Below, piece after piece: positions 25,624 to 33,956 of a stretch of DNA of 48,954 nucleotides; positions within the stretch are counted from its first letter, which is position 1, and each line of letters begins with the position of its first letter. The notes beneath the pieces were generated by a model. It was given only the letters and a program-made list of their open reading frames with translations. It searched no databases and was not told the origin of the DNA. Location: assembly GCA_028284235.1 (NCBI GenBank), contig JANQSC010000055.1:1-48954 (forward strand), in the 5' to 3' direction. The stretch comes from Opitutaceae bacterium (GTDB lineage Bacteria > Verrucomicrobiota > Verrucomicrobiia > Opitutales > Opitutaceae). The position numbers and the translations under genes are program-made.

Positions 25624-26142
25624 ATGATCGGGGTTCCGCATCGGCAGGGTTCGTTCCCTTTTTGTTGTCGCACCATAAAGACTGAACGTCTCCCAAGCCC
25701 TGCATATCGAGGGGCACTAGAGTCGGTTGGAGATCATGTCAGAAACAAACGAATTGAGCTGGGACTGACGCAATGGGAGGTAGCTGCTGCCATTGGCGTC
25801 TGCGAGGCCACAGTATGCCGGTGGGAGAGGGAAAAGGGGCTCTTTAATCCAACTGTGAGCCAGCTACCACAAGTCATCGCCTTTCTTGGATATGACCCGA
25901 GACCCGCACCTTCGAGCTTTGGTCAGAAAATCGTATGGCTTCGATCCTCCTTAGGAATGAAGCAGTGCGAGGCAGCAAGAGAGATTGGTGTCGATCAAAC
26001 CACCCTTGGCGGGTGGGAGAGGGACGAGCGTATACCAACAAAGGAATCGGCTAGGAAGTTGGAGATGTGGAAGAACAAGGTCAGGAGGTTGCCTCAATTG
26101 CCGCCTGAGTGGGCGAAGCCGATTTTCCAGAAGGCGACGTAA
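25624..26142 (+). CDS. Regulator with two XRE-type helix-turn-helix domains
   Basis: A 172-residue probable DNA-binding protein. Two Cro/C1-type helix-turn-helix units are visible: residues 36-90 (VRNKRIELGLTQWEVAAAIG, then ATVCRWERE and VIAFLGYDP) and 99-150 (KIVWLRSSLGMKQCEAAREI, then TTLGGWERDERIP). This tandem layout with the FLGYDP joint is found in a widespread family of short, often horizontally spread regulators of unknown target. The first 30 residues are unlike the family, so translation may begin downstream; no ATG is available there before the first domain. It starts just after a solitary insertion-sequence-like end at 25597 and converges on the LacI gene. Function beyond DNA binding is not known. 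Confidence 0.75.
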   Translation: MIGVPHRQGSFPFCCRTIKTERLPSPAYRGALESVGDHVRNKRIELGLTQWEVAAAIGVCEATVCRWEREKGLFNPTVSQLPQVIAFLGYDPRPAPSSFGQKIVWLRSSLGMKQCEAAREIGVDQTTLGGWERDERIPTKESARKLEMWKNKVRRLPQLPPEWAKPIFQKAT

Positions 26143-26269
26143 GTAAGCCCGCCGCAAGTAGCTGACTTACTCGTTCGCGAGAGAGTAGAGCGCAGTACGA
26201 TAAACGACTAGCAACACATTAGTGCAGCGATGCACGCGACTGCGTCGTCCTCAAGCCGGAGGGTTGTCA

Positions 26270-27304
26270 CTACATTTTTTCTGGCGGGTGACTTGAGAGC
26301 GTTTTGCCGTTTCGCCAGGTGCCATTTACGAGGGTCCCAACTGGGACTTTGTTTTCTCCTTGGTGATTGCGATGCAGCAGTGTATTGAGTATATCGACCG
26401 CGAGAGCGCCCATCACTTCGCGATGCTGGTGGATACCGGTTGTTATACTATCGTCATCGGAAACACTGAGGCTGATGTATCCAATATCTTCTGGCACTCT
26501 GAGTCCTTCGAGATCGGCAGCTTCGAAAAAGCAATTACATCGGCTGATTACTGCCTGTGGCCGGTATTCCCTGAGCCATGATCGTGTGGCCTCAATATCT
26601 TGAGAGCCGTCAAGGATTAGGCTAGGAATTGGATCTGAAATGGATTCCGTCTTAGATTGAACGTAGGCGTGGGAAGCTTCCCATTGGTGATACGTTCGGT
26701 CGGTGAGAATCTTCTGTACAACTAGGCCAATGCGATCGTAACCACGAGCGGAGAGCTCATTCCAGCAGAGCAATACGTTGGCATATTGGTTTTGGGAGAT
26801 GTGGTGGAAAAGAGTGTAGTTCGCCGGTGCGCCAATAGTGACTGGCGAATAATTCTTCCAGTCCAAATCGAAGCGATCTTCGTGATGCTTGAGTGCGGCC
26901 ATTATGATTCCTCGAATTCCGCGGGCCTTGAGCATTTTGCTAAAGCGTTTCGGATCGGTCGTCGCTGAATCGATTTCGAAATGCTGCAGCGAGTAGCCAA
27001 GCTCGATTGCCCTGGCTTTGGCGCCTTTGAGCGTCTCAACGCTGCTTCCCCGCTCTGTCCACCCGACGCGAGAGATTAAAGCGATATTCGAGTGGCTCTT
27101 TCGCACGCGAAGCTCGGTTCGGTGGGCGATTAGGGCGGAAAGGGCAGGGTCAGGAACGTATCCGATTTCGTCGGCAATCTTTTTTACCCTTCGAATTGTC
27201 TTCTCCGGAATGGACGAGTGATTTCTCAGCGCCATCGAAACTGCGGCGATGCTTAGATTGGCGCGTGAAGCGATGTCTTTGAGCGTCAGACGTCTTGGTC
27301 TCAT
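26270..27304 (-). CDS. LacI-family transcriptional regulator
   Basis: A 344-residue regulator with an N-terminal LacI helix-turn-helix (residues 5-55: LTLKDIASRANLSIAAVSMA, then IPEKTIRRVKKIADEIGYVP) and a periplasmic-binding-protein-like sensor domain from about 70 (HSNIALISRVGW, GIRGIIMAAL, RGYDRIGLVV, GYISLSVSDDDSITTGI near the C-terminus). Such proteins usually repress sugar-utilisation genes until a sugar ligand binds. It diverges from the G8-domain gene at 27723 across 418 bp, which makes that gene its likely target along with itself. The minus-strand ATG at 27304 begins MRPRRLTLKDIA, the normal family start. Ligand unknown. Confidence 0.93.
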   Translation of the reverse strand: MRPRRLTLKDIASRANLSIAAVSMALRNHSSIPEKTIRRVKKIADEIGYVPDPALSALIAHRTELRVRKSHSNIALISRVGWTERGSSVETLKGAKARAIELGYSLQHFEIDSATTDPKRFSKMLKARGIRGIIMAALKHHEDRFDLDWKNYSPVTIGAPANYTLFHHISQNQYANVLLCWNELSARGYDRIGLVVQKILTDRTYHQWEASHAYVQSKTESISDPIPSLILDGSQDIEATRSWLREYRPQAVISRCNCFFEAADLEGLRVPEDIGYISLSVSDDDSITTGIHQHREVMGALAVDILNTLLHRNHQGENKVPVGTLVNGTWRNGKTLSSHPPEKM

Positions 27305-27722
27305 TTGCTTGGGCTTAGTTGATCGGCTTTCACTGGCCTTCTTTAAGGGGCTGCTAACTTTGGTCGTTGGGTTCTTTCAGAAAGTTCGAACGGCGACAAG
27401 ATTATACTTAATAGTTATAGTGAATTTTTGGATGATAGGTTTGACTGAAAATCAAGGCTATTTCCAAATGGGCCCACAACGAGTAGCGAAATTCCGGTAC
27501 TCGTTAGGCAAACCCAGAATCCAAACAATGACTACGGTGATTGATCTATATGCCGAATTCCGGCGATTGCATGGCGGTAAGCCATTGTTGATCGCATTGA
27601 TTCTACAAGCTCCATTGCTTGTGGCTCAAACAGATTTGTAAGAGATTAATCCATACACTGACTGCTCGACGCATAATTAACGCTGAGCTCAGTTTAAATC
27701 CAACCCGAACCCCAAATACTAC
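27305..27722. promoter_or_regulatory. 418-bp divergent control region between LacI gene and G8 gene
   Basis: No supported gene. A frame running from 27249 to 27641 begins inside the LacI gene on the other strand and looks spurious. The stretch is visibly AT-richer than the surrounding chromosome. An 8-bp palindrome with a central CG, GTTCGAAC at 27384-27391, is the sort of site a LacI-family protein could use. AATTCCGG occurs twice in direct orientation (27490-27497 and 27556-27563). Neither is more than a candidate. The G8 gene is preceded by ACCCCAAATACTAC, with no Shine-Dalgarno sequence. Confidence 0.4.
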
Positions 27723-30668
27723 ATGAAATTACAAAGTTGCATAGTTGGGATTTGCCTCGCATTGGCGGGTCCCTACTTGCCCTTCGCTGAAGGGTTAATT
27801 GAATCGGATACCGCGACGCATACGGCAGTAGCCGACGGTAGTTGGTTCAGCACAACCACATGGGAAGGTGGTGAAGTCCCGGGCGAGGGGGCGATTGCTT
27901 ATGTCCCCGAGGATATTTCGGTTTATTACGATGGCTCGTCGGAGGCTAGACTGTTCGCCATACTCGTCGAGGGAGAGTTCACGATATCGGCAGACAATGG
28001 GGGTACAACAAAGCTGTATGTTGACACTTTGTTTGGAGTTTCGGAATCGAGCATTGTTGTTGACGGCTCAGATTCCACCGATGGCACGATTGAAGTCGTT
28101 TTCGACCCATTTGACATCAATGACTGGAAAACCAGCGGAGCTACAGGCTGGAACGATGCCGCGAAGGCTTACTACGTCGATGGAGCTCTAGTCTATCGGC
28201 ATGACGGCACCACGACACTCGACGACGTTGAAGGTGTGTACGGTCGCTTTACGAAGAACACTGATGGAACGTTTTCCGGTTTCGACCCGGACCAGCTATC
28301 AATTGGATTCATTACTATGGGCAGTGCCTATATTCGCGGGCAGGACAAGAAAGACTTCATAAAACTGGCTGAGGATGCCGAGGATGGCGACGGTTCAATT
28401 GTACTTTCCGAAGATCCAGTCGGATGGGAAGTCGGCGATACAATCGATGTAACGGGAACGGAAGGTGGCAGATGGCGAAGTAGCACTTTGTCGGGTACCC
28501 AGGATGAAATTGTGACGATTACCTCCATCGTAGACAAAACAGTCTCGTTCTCCCCCAGTCTCCAGTATGACCATATTGGAACGTGTGTGTGGGGCAAGGT
28601 CTTCAAAGCCTACGTCAGTAATCTGACGCGTAACATAACTTTTCGCTCTGCCCATCCAGACACCATTTCCATGCGTGGGCACGTCATGTTCATGCACAAT
28701 CCAGATGTGGACGTGCGGCACGCCGCCTTTGTAGATCTTGGTCGCACGAACAAAGCGAAGCTCCTTGATGACACTTTCTACACCGTTTCCCAAAATGATG
28801 ATGACGATTGGGTATTTGACGGTCCGCGCGATTATGATGACGATTCAGACCCAGATGTCAGATTCTGGGCAAATCCAGACGAAATTGAGAACCAGCGGGG
28901 CCGCTACGCATTTCATTTCCACAAGATGGGAACCCATGCGGGTGCCGATCAGGCGGTGGCCATCGGCAATGTCGTCCAGGGCTCACCTGGTTGGGGCATG
29001 GTCCACCACGACAGTAATGCGTTAATGGAAGACAATGTTGTCCTAATGGCGCGCGGATGCGGGATGGTTGCCGAAAGCGGATCGGAAACTGGGGCATGGA
29101 TCAACAACCTCTCGTCAAGCAACAGAAGAAATGCTGCAGACTTTGTTGACGATCTCGTTGGGTACGACACTTTGGGGGACGCCGATTTTAAACGACTCTC
29201 GCGCCACCAGATCGAGGATAAGTTCCGGGGAGGAGATGGGTACGGCCTTGCAAGTCGGCTCGTCGAAATGGTGGGCAATGTCGCGGCGACTTCGCTTCAT
29301 GGGATTAAGCTTCGCGGCAGAGGCAGTCCAGCGGACAACTTTCCTAACTTGGGCCCCTTGGTGGACGGTTTCGATCCCGACGCGTTCCCGATAGACGCCT
29401 TTCCACTCAACGATAATTCGTTCGATGGTCGGGTTAAGCGGGATCTCGCTTCGTTCATCAAGTTTGAGGACAACGAACTCTATGCGATTGGTCGCTTTGC
29501 GCTGAATTCGCAGGATCGCGATCTCGCCGGTCAGCTTGAGCTGACATCGGTTGTAAAAAACCTCTCCGCCTGGAATAGCGGCAATACGATGTATCTCGCT
29601 GACACTCAAACAAACTATACATTCCACAATCTCATTTCAGTCGACGTGAAGACCGGAATGTCAAATCAACAGGCTACAGACATTACCTTTGTTGATTCCC
29701 AATTTGTGCGTCTCGAGGAGACCCATCCGCTTCAGCAAGGGGACACCGCATACGATGGGCAGGTGTTCAATTTCGTCAACACGACGCTCACGGACGTGAA
29801 TGGGGATCCCTTGACTGTTGACTTTATAAACGACAAAGGGGGGACTGCAAATGTACTAACCGATGCGGACGTTCAAGACGTTCCCGTCACTTTTACGACC
29901 AACGATAATATGGACACCACCATAAACTTGAACACGAGTGATTTCACGGTCGTCGTCGATGGAACGATTCATGACAGCATTGGGGACGACCCGTTTGGCG
30001 GGCATCCTTCAGAGGATGAGTCTCCGGACGAAAGAGAGTACGATTTCGACGGCAAGCTAGATGATTACATCGCCGAGTATGGCGCATTTACAGATTCCAT
30101 CGGTGACTATATTATTCTGACAGAGTACATCGGCGATCGCGTCTCCGGCGAGCATTTCGGAATCGACTTTGCGATCGATTTGATCGGATATCAGGGTGAC
30201 ACTATCCTGATTCCCACGGACGACTTCCAAAGCGTCGACTGGGCTGGAGGATTCGGCTGGAGCGGAGATTGGAAGCTGGCTAGCAACTTCTCTAATATAC
30301 TTCCAATGATCACGGAATGGAACGGAAACTACGTTGCAGCTATTCGTTATGGAATTCTTAATCAAAGAATGACGAGGGAGTTCTCCAATGGCATCGCTGG
30401 TGGAACGCTGACATTCAAGTGGGATATTGACGATCTAGAGGACTCCGAGTTCGCCTATGCTGAGGTCAAAGACGAAAACGGCTGGCACACGGTTTGGACA
30501 AGGAGCAGTCCCGGCAATAAATCGGACTTGGTTGGTGAGGCAGACAACTTAACGCAGACCACACGAGATTTGAGCAACTATGGCACCGTGACAAAGGTGC
30601 GCTTCAGGCTCAGCTCGAACACGGTCGGAGATGACTACTTATATGTCGATGACGTTGATATAAGGTAG
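27723..30668 (+). CDS. Large secreted G8-domain / beta-helix protein
   Basis: A 981-residue secreted protein with a signal peptide of about 24 residues (MKLQSCIVGICLALAGPYLP). A G8 domain is recognisable at about 35-130 (WFSTTTWEGGEVPGEGAIAY, VYYDGSSEARLFAILVEGEF), the domain shared with animal PKHD1 and CEMIP/TMEM2 hyaluronan-degrading proteins. Long beta-solenoid-like sequence follows (about 180-750: ITFRSAHPDTISMRGHVMFM, YAFHFHKMG, GWGMVHHDSNALMEDNVVLM). A C-terminal jelly-roll-like domain covers about 835-981 (DDFQSVDWAGGFGWSGDW to the YVDDVDIR end). The protein is very rich in Asp. No sorting tail is seen. Divergence from a LacI regulator suggests an inducible carbohydrate role, binding or cleaving a polysaccharide; that part is inference. 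Confidence 0.8.
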   Translation: MKLQSCIVGICLALAGPYLPFAEGLIESDTATHTAVADGSWFSTTTWEGGEVPGEGAIAYVPEDISVYYDGSSEARLFAILVEGEFTISADNGGTTKLYVDTLFGVSESSIVVDGSDSTDGTIEVVFDPFDINDWKTSGATGWNDAAKAYYVDGALVYRHDGTTTLDDVEGVYGRFTKNTDGTFSGFDPDQLSIGFITMGSAYIRGQDKKDFIKLAEDAEDGDGSIVLSEDPVGWEVGDTIDVTGTEGGRWRSSTLSGTQDEIVTITSIVDKTVSFSPSLQYDHIGTCVWGKVFKAYVSNLTRNITFRSAHPDTISMRGHVMFMHNPDVDVRHAAFVDLGRTNKAKLLDDTFYTVSQNDDDDWVFDGPRDYDDDSDPDVRFWANPDEIENQRGRYAFHFHKMGTHAGADQAVAIGNVVQGSPGWGMVHHDSNALMEDNVVLMARGCGMVAESGSETGAWINNLSSSNRRNAADFVDDLVGYDTLGDADFKRLSRHQIEDKFRGGDGYGLASRLVEMVGNVAATSLHGIKLRGRGSPADNFPNLGPLVDGFDPDAFPIDAFPLNDNSFDGRVKRDLASFIKFEDNELYAIGRFALNSQDRDLAGQLELTSVVKNLSAWNSGNTMYLADTQTNYTFHNLISVDVKTGMSNQQATDITFVDSQFVRLEETHPLQQGDTAYDGQVFNFVNTTLTDVNGDPLTVDFINDKGGTANVLTDADVQDVPVTFTTNDNMDTTINLNTSDFTVVVDGTIHDSIGDDPFGGHPSEDESPDEREYDFDGKLDDYIAEYGAFTDSIGDYIILTEYIGDRVSGEHFGIDFAIDLIGYQGDTILIPTDDFQSVDWAGGFGWSGDWKLASNFSNILPMITEWNGNYVAAIRYGILNQRMTREFSNGIAGGTLTFKWDIDDLEDSEFAYAEVKDENGWHTVWTRSSPGNKSDLVGEADNLTQTTRDLSNYGTVTKVRFRLSSNTVGDDYLYVDDVDIR

Positions 30669-30713
30669 AGTCTGCTCGGTTTTTTCTAGACAGTAGCTAA
30701 CGATATTATTTCA

Positions 30714-30743
30714 AGGCGGTACCTTCCTGGGTGGGTACCGCCT
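30714..30743 (+). terminator. Hairpin after the G8 gene, possible terminator
   Basis: AGGCGGTACC (30714-30723) and GGTACCGCCT (30734-30743) pair perfectly around a 10-nt loop, 46 bp past the stop codon. A second small hairpin (CCTGC-TTT-GCAGG, 30741-30753) overlaps it. Without a clear T run, termination is only probable. Confidence 0.5.
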
Positions 30744-31100
30744 GCTTTGCAGGTTCAAGCCCGATTAGCCGATACCGTTTTTCGATTTTTTGCGGATCGG
30801 CCCTCTGCATATAGGAGTTAAGCCTGCCTTGATATCATATGCCTTCAACGAATCACCTCTGTGCAAAGGGGATTTAGCGCGAATCCTTAACTCAACGAAT
30901 GAATTGCGAATATCCCCGGAAAATCCAGCCTGAACCTCAAGATCTCTTCTGCCGAAAGCCACACAGATGCGTCACCTTGTGTCACAGAGGATTAACTCAA
31001 TGTAGCTTAGAGTTGAATTCGCGCGGTATCGAAGAATTGAAAAGCTAAGTTTTTGTTTAACAGTCGCCTTGCGGCGAAATGACGCTTCGCGCCAACAGAA

Positions 31101-31127
31101 TCCCGTCCCGTTTTTAACGGGACGGGA
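31101..31127. repeat. Perfect 12-bp hairpin
   Basis: TCCCGTCCCGTT (31101-31112) and AACGGGACGGGA (31116-31127) are exact reverse complements around a 3-nt TTT loop. On the plus strand no T run follows. It may be a terminator or part of a dispersed palindromic element. Confidence 0.5.
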
Positions 31128-31209
31128 CAAGGATCCGTCGAAGAGGTCCCATGCTGCTGCTTGCAACAAAAACCAAAAGATCCTGTTCGCGAAGCGATCC
31201 TGTCGGAGA

Positions 31210-31228
31210 CCCCGACAAAGTCGGTGGC
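31210..31228 (+). repeat. Dispersed palindromic repeat, copy 3
   Basis: CCCCGACAAAGTCGGTGGC, the same 19-nt repeat as at 5209-5227 and, inverted, 5355-5373, differing only in the loop base and one pyrimidine. All three sit in long intergenic gaps. Confidence 0.55.
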
Positions 31229-31315
31229 TCTCGTCTTGTCTCGACGGGACGAGACTTGATCTCGGTGAGATCACTGTTAACTCAATACACTATTCAATGA
31301 GGATGTGACTCCCTA

Positions 31316-31480
31316 AGAGACTGTCCAATAAGTCCATTCCTTCGTCCTTTTGCCCTATTTGGGCACAGAACTTATTTGCTCACGTCGAAATACCCTCCGG
31401 GTATTCCTTGGATCGCAGCCTAAATTCTGATTCCCAAATATAACTTCAAGGTCCCGAAAGCGACTTATTGGACAGTCTCT
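31316..31480. mobile_element. MITE-like element with 19-bp terminal inverted repeats
   Basis: AGAGACTGTCCAATAAGTC at 31316-31334 is repeated as a perfect reverse complement at 31462-31480, bounding 165 bp without coding capacity. If the repeat is taken to start at the G (31317 and 31479), both sides are flanked by TAA (31314-31316 and 31480-31482), fitting a 3-bp TNA target duplication as made by the IS1031 group of the IS5 family; ends beginning GAGACTGT also occur in that family. A related single end is at 25597-25614. No transposase is present, so it would be a non-autonomous copy. Classification to IS5 is inferred from the ends only. Confidence 0.7.
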
Positions 31481-31510
31481 AAGTCAGTCTCTTAGACTCG
31501 AATAGCGACT

Positions 31511-33928
31511 TTACCTTTTCCACTGAAGATCGGACGGAGTTCGCGTCAGCGTTACCGGCCAACCTTCGTGTTGCTCGGCGAGGACCCCGTTGCCTGGGTC
31601 AACCGGCCAGCATTCGAAGGTGACGGTTTGTCGGTCGGGCGAAATGACAATCAGGCCGTATCCGTCTTTTGTGACAGCGCGATCGAGAAGAAGGTGCTCG
31701 CTGGCGTAGCCCTTGCCGCGCCGTATGTTTTCCTCGAATACATCGGCGTTCGAAAGGACTGGATTGCCTATCGCCTCGACGGATACGCGGTTGCCGAGAC
31801 CGTCGACATGGTCTCCGAGATACGGGGATTGACCGTCGCGGCGATTCTCGCCCGCGTCGCTCGGAGTCCACCAGCGCCGATACTTGTTGGCCACGGCGGG
31901 GACTGTGAATTGCCAGGGCCCGTCGCGGTACGTTCGTATTCCGTGTTGAATCACGGAGGATAGGTGCGTGTCGCCGGCGAGAAGGAGCGTATTGCCTTTC
32001 CCGAGGATTTCGAGAGCGCGATTGCGGGCGGACTGGGGCCAGCCCCCCGAATCGACGTCGATCCATTTGTCCCCTTCGGGGTCGGTGTGCAGCGATGCGT
32101 AGGTGGTCTGGGTGAATCCGATTTTCACTCGGTCCGGATTTGCGGCGGTCCATTTTTCAAGAAACGCTTCTTGATTCGAACCCAGCATCTGTCCCCCCGG
32201 TATGTCCGCTTCGGATACGTCGTATCCTTCTTGGATGATCTTCGACCCGTTTTTCTCCAGCGGCCCGATGAGGGTAGGGAGGCTCTTGAACTTACGGTCT
32301 TCGATGATCGCGATGTCGACGTTGGCCAGCGAGAATGCGGTGAAGTAATTGGAGAGCCCTTGTTTGAGGGAGTAATCGGCTTGAGTATCGGGATTCGCGC
32401 CGGTTTGGGTGCGTTCGACCATGCGGACAAACTCGGGTTCGTGCACGTATCCGCCTTCTTTGTTCGCTCCATTGATGCTGGCGCTTCCGCCATCGCCCCA
32501 AAGATCCCCTTGGTAGACGTCGTGGTCGTCGACAATCGCGATGGTGGGGACATTGCGTGTGACTCGATGCAAATCCCACAGCGTGATGTACCATTTGTAC
32601 AGGTAGTCGATATGCGGGTTGCCTTCCGAGTGGTCCGAGTTGGTGGGATTGCCGCCTTCGTAGATCTGGTCGCCGAGGAGGACGATCAAGTCCGGTTGCT
32701 GCCGGTTGAGCGAATCGACGAGGCGGTTGTGCGGAAACCAGACGTTTTCCGAAGTCCAACGTCCGTCCGGGGAGCCGACAAAGCCGTCCCCCCAACCGCC
32801 GTCGGCGGGACGGGCGATTACTTGGTAGCAGGTAAGCCCCGCGATTTTCAGCGTTTCGCCTGCTCGGGGAGCGGCGGGGATACGTCCGGCGAACGACTCG
32901 GAGGGGTCAACGTCTCCATAGCGAATTCGGTACTCCCATGACTGGCTGACGTCGAGATTCTCGACTCGAAACAAGGCGGTAAAACTGGGAGACTCGATGA
33001 CCGCATTGGCGACGCTCGCCCACTCTCCACTGGAGTTCGCTCGGATTTCGAGGGTGGCGGAACGCGGGTCGCCGAAACCGAGGGGAGGGAACTGGGCGTT
33101 GAGCTTGAGCGTTTTTCCGCTGCGCGAGTAGAGAGCGCCAAGAACCGGGCCGTATCGTCTTTTTGGATGCGATTCGATTGCGTCTCCTTGGACGGTGAAA
33201 TCGCGAAACCAGAATCGACGCTGGGATGTTTTGCCTCCGTGCGACACCATGGCGATGCCGCCTTTGACTCGAGCGGCGTCGACGTTTCTCAACGCGACAC
33301 GACTGGCTTCAACGCCAGAATGTTGATCGACTACTACTAGTTCAAGGTCTCGCGTCCCGTTCGTTACGGCGGAAGCGTTCAGCGTGAGCTGGTAGTCCTC
33401 GTGGTTGCCTAGGCCGCCGGTCCTTGGTGTCGGACTGTTCGATTGGCTGTGCGCGAGGGTGGCGCGAGTGGTTTGATCTTCCGAATCGTTGGAAAGAAAA
33501 CGGGCGGAGCCGGCATCGTCGAATATCGCGAGCAGTCCTCCTCCTTTTCCGGGCAAGTGGTGGATCAGCGCGGTTGAGCGGTAGTCTAGCTCGCCGGCTC
33601 CCGCTCCGATGAGCAGTCCGCTCCAGGCGGATCCGTCGCCTTCCGGGAAATTGCCCAAGGTTCCGGTTCGGACGGTCACTGTAAACGGTCCGTCATTGTC
33701 GCCAACCGCCCCGCTGATCCAGTGGGTCGTTCGCATGGGCATGTCGGCGTCGCCGTTGAGGCATTCGAGCCGACCCATGGTCACGCGCCAGTCTTGTAGA
33801 CGGTTCGACCAATAGTCGGCGCCTACCCATATTCGTGTGTATTCGGGGAACGAGGACGCGAATTTATCTGCCGCAATGGGCTGTAGGTAAAGTGATATAA
33901 AAATTAGGCACGTGATTCTGCGGATCAT
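31511..33928 (-). CDS. Secreted PhoD-like metallophosphatase
   Basis: An 805-residue secreted protein (signal peptide MIRRITCLIFISLYLQPIAA). The N-terminal ~300 residues form a beta-rich accessory part (AWSGLLIGAGAGELDYRS, then RRFWFRDFTVQG). The C-terminal half is a PhoD-type metallophosphoesterase: D420 (LLGDQIYEGG), D467-D-H-D470 (IAIVDDHDVYQGDLWGD) and G-D653-T-H655 (LLAGDTHLSS). PhoD enzymes are calcium/iron phosphodiesterases or phosphatases acting outside the cytoplasm. It is longer than typical PhoD because of the front domain. It is the last gene of a minus-strand operon (28 bp after the dehydrogenase-cytochrome gene). The physiological phosphate ester is not known. Confidence 0.87.
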   Translation of the reverse strand: MIRRITCLIFISLYLQPIAADKFASSFPEYTRIWVGADYWSNRLQDWRVTMGRLECLNGDADMPMRTTHWISGAVGDNDGPFTVTVRTGTLGNFPEGDGSAWSGLLIGAGAGELDYRSTALIHHLPGKGGGLLAIFDDAGSARFLSNDSEDQTTRATLAHSQSNSPTPRTGGLGNHEDYQLTLNASAVTNGTRDLELVVVDQHSGVEASRVALRNVDAARVKGGIAMVSHGGKTSQRRFWFRDFTVQGDAIESHPKRRYGPVLGALYSRSGKTLKLNAQFPPLGFGDPRSATLEIRANSSGEWASVANAVIESPSFTALFRVENLDVSQSWEYRIRYGDVDPSESFAGRIPAAPRAGETLKIAGLTCYQVIARPADGGWGDGFVGSPDGRWTSENVWFPHNRLVDSLNRQQPDLIVLLGDQIYEGGNPTNSDHSEGNPHIDYLYKWYITLWDLHRVTRNVPTIAIVDDHDVYQGDLWGDGGSASINGANKEGGYVHEPEFVRMVERTQTGANPDTQADYSLKQGLSNYFTAFSLANVDIAIIEDRKFKSLPTLIGPLEKNGSKIIQEGYDVSEADIPGGQMLGSNQEAFLEKWTAANPDRVKIGFTQTTYASLHTDPEGDKWIDVDSGGWPQSARNRALEILGKGNTLLLAGDTHLSSVIQHGIRTYRDGPWQFTVPAVANKYRRWWTPSDAGENRRDGQSPYLGDHVDGLGNRVSVEAIGNPVLSNADVFEENIRRGKGYASEHLLLDRAVTKDGYGLIVISPDRQTVTFECWPVDPGNGVLAEQHEGWPVTLTRTPSDLQWKR

Positions 33929-33956
33929 TTGGCGTGAAGAGTATTGGCGATGCGGG

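Larger units (their letters stand above)
30669..31510. other. 842-bp gene-free region rich in hairpins and repeats
   Basis: No credible gene on either strand; short frames (for example 30765-30962 and 30972-31274, minus) have no recognisable character. Contents in order: a 10-bp-stem hairpin at 30714-30743, a 12-bp-stem hairpin at 31101-31127, a copy of the dispersed CCCCGACAnAGTCGGyGGC repeat at 31210-31228, a GTCTCG/CGAGAC hairpin just after it, and the 165-bp MITE-like element at 31316-31480. The stretch lies between the end of the G8 gene and the end of the convergent PhoD operon, so it holds two 3-prime ends and no required promoter. Confidence 0.6.

Noticed and set aside
27249-27641. 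Possible 130-residue gene upstream of the G8 protein
   Set aside because: It begins inside the LacI gene on the opposite strand, ends in the divergent promoter region and has no recognisable domain.
30765-31274. Short minus-strand frames in the long gene-free stretch
   Set aside because: They have no recognisable proteins, and they cover hairpins and repeats that better explain the sequence.
31316-31480. Inverted repeat read as a terminator or CRISPR part
   Set aside because: The arms are 127 bp apart and there is only one pair, so neither a terminator hairpin nor a CRISPR array fits. A mobile-element reading with TAA flanks is better.
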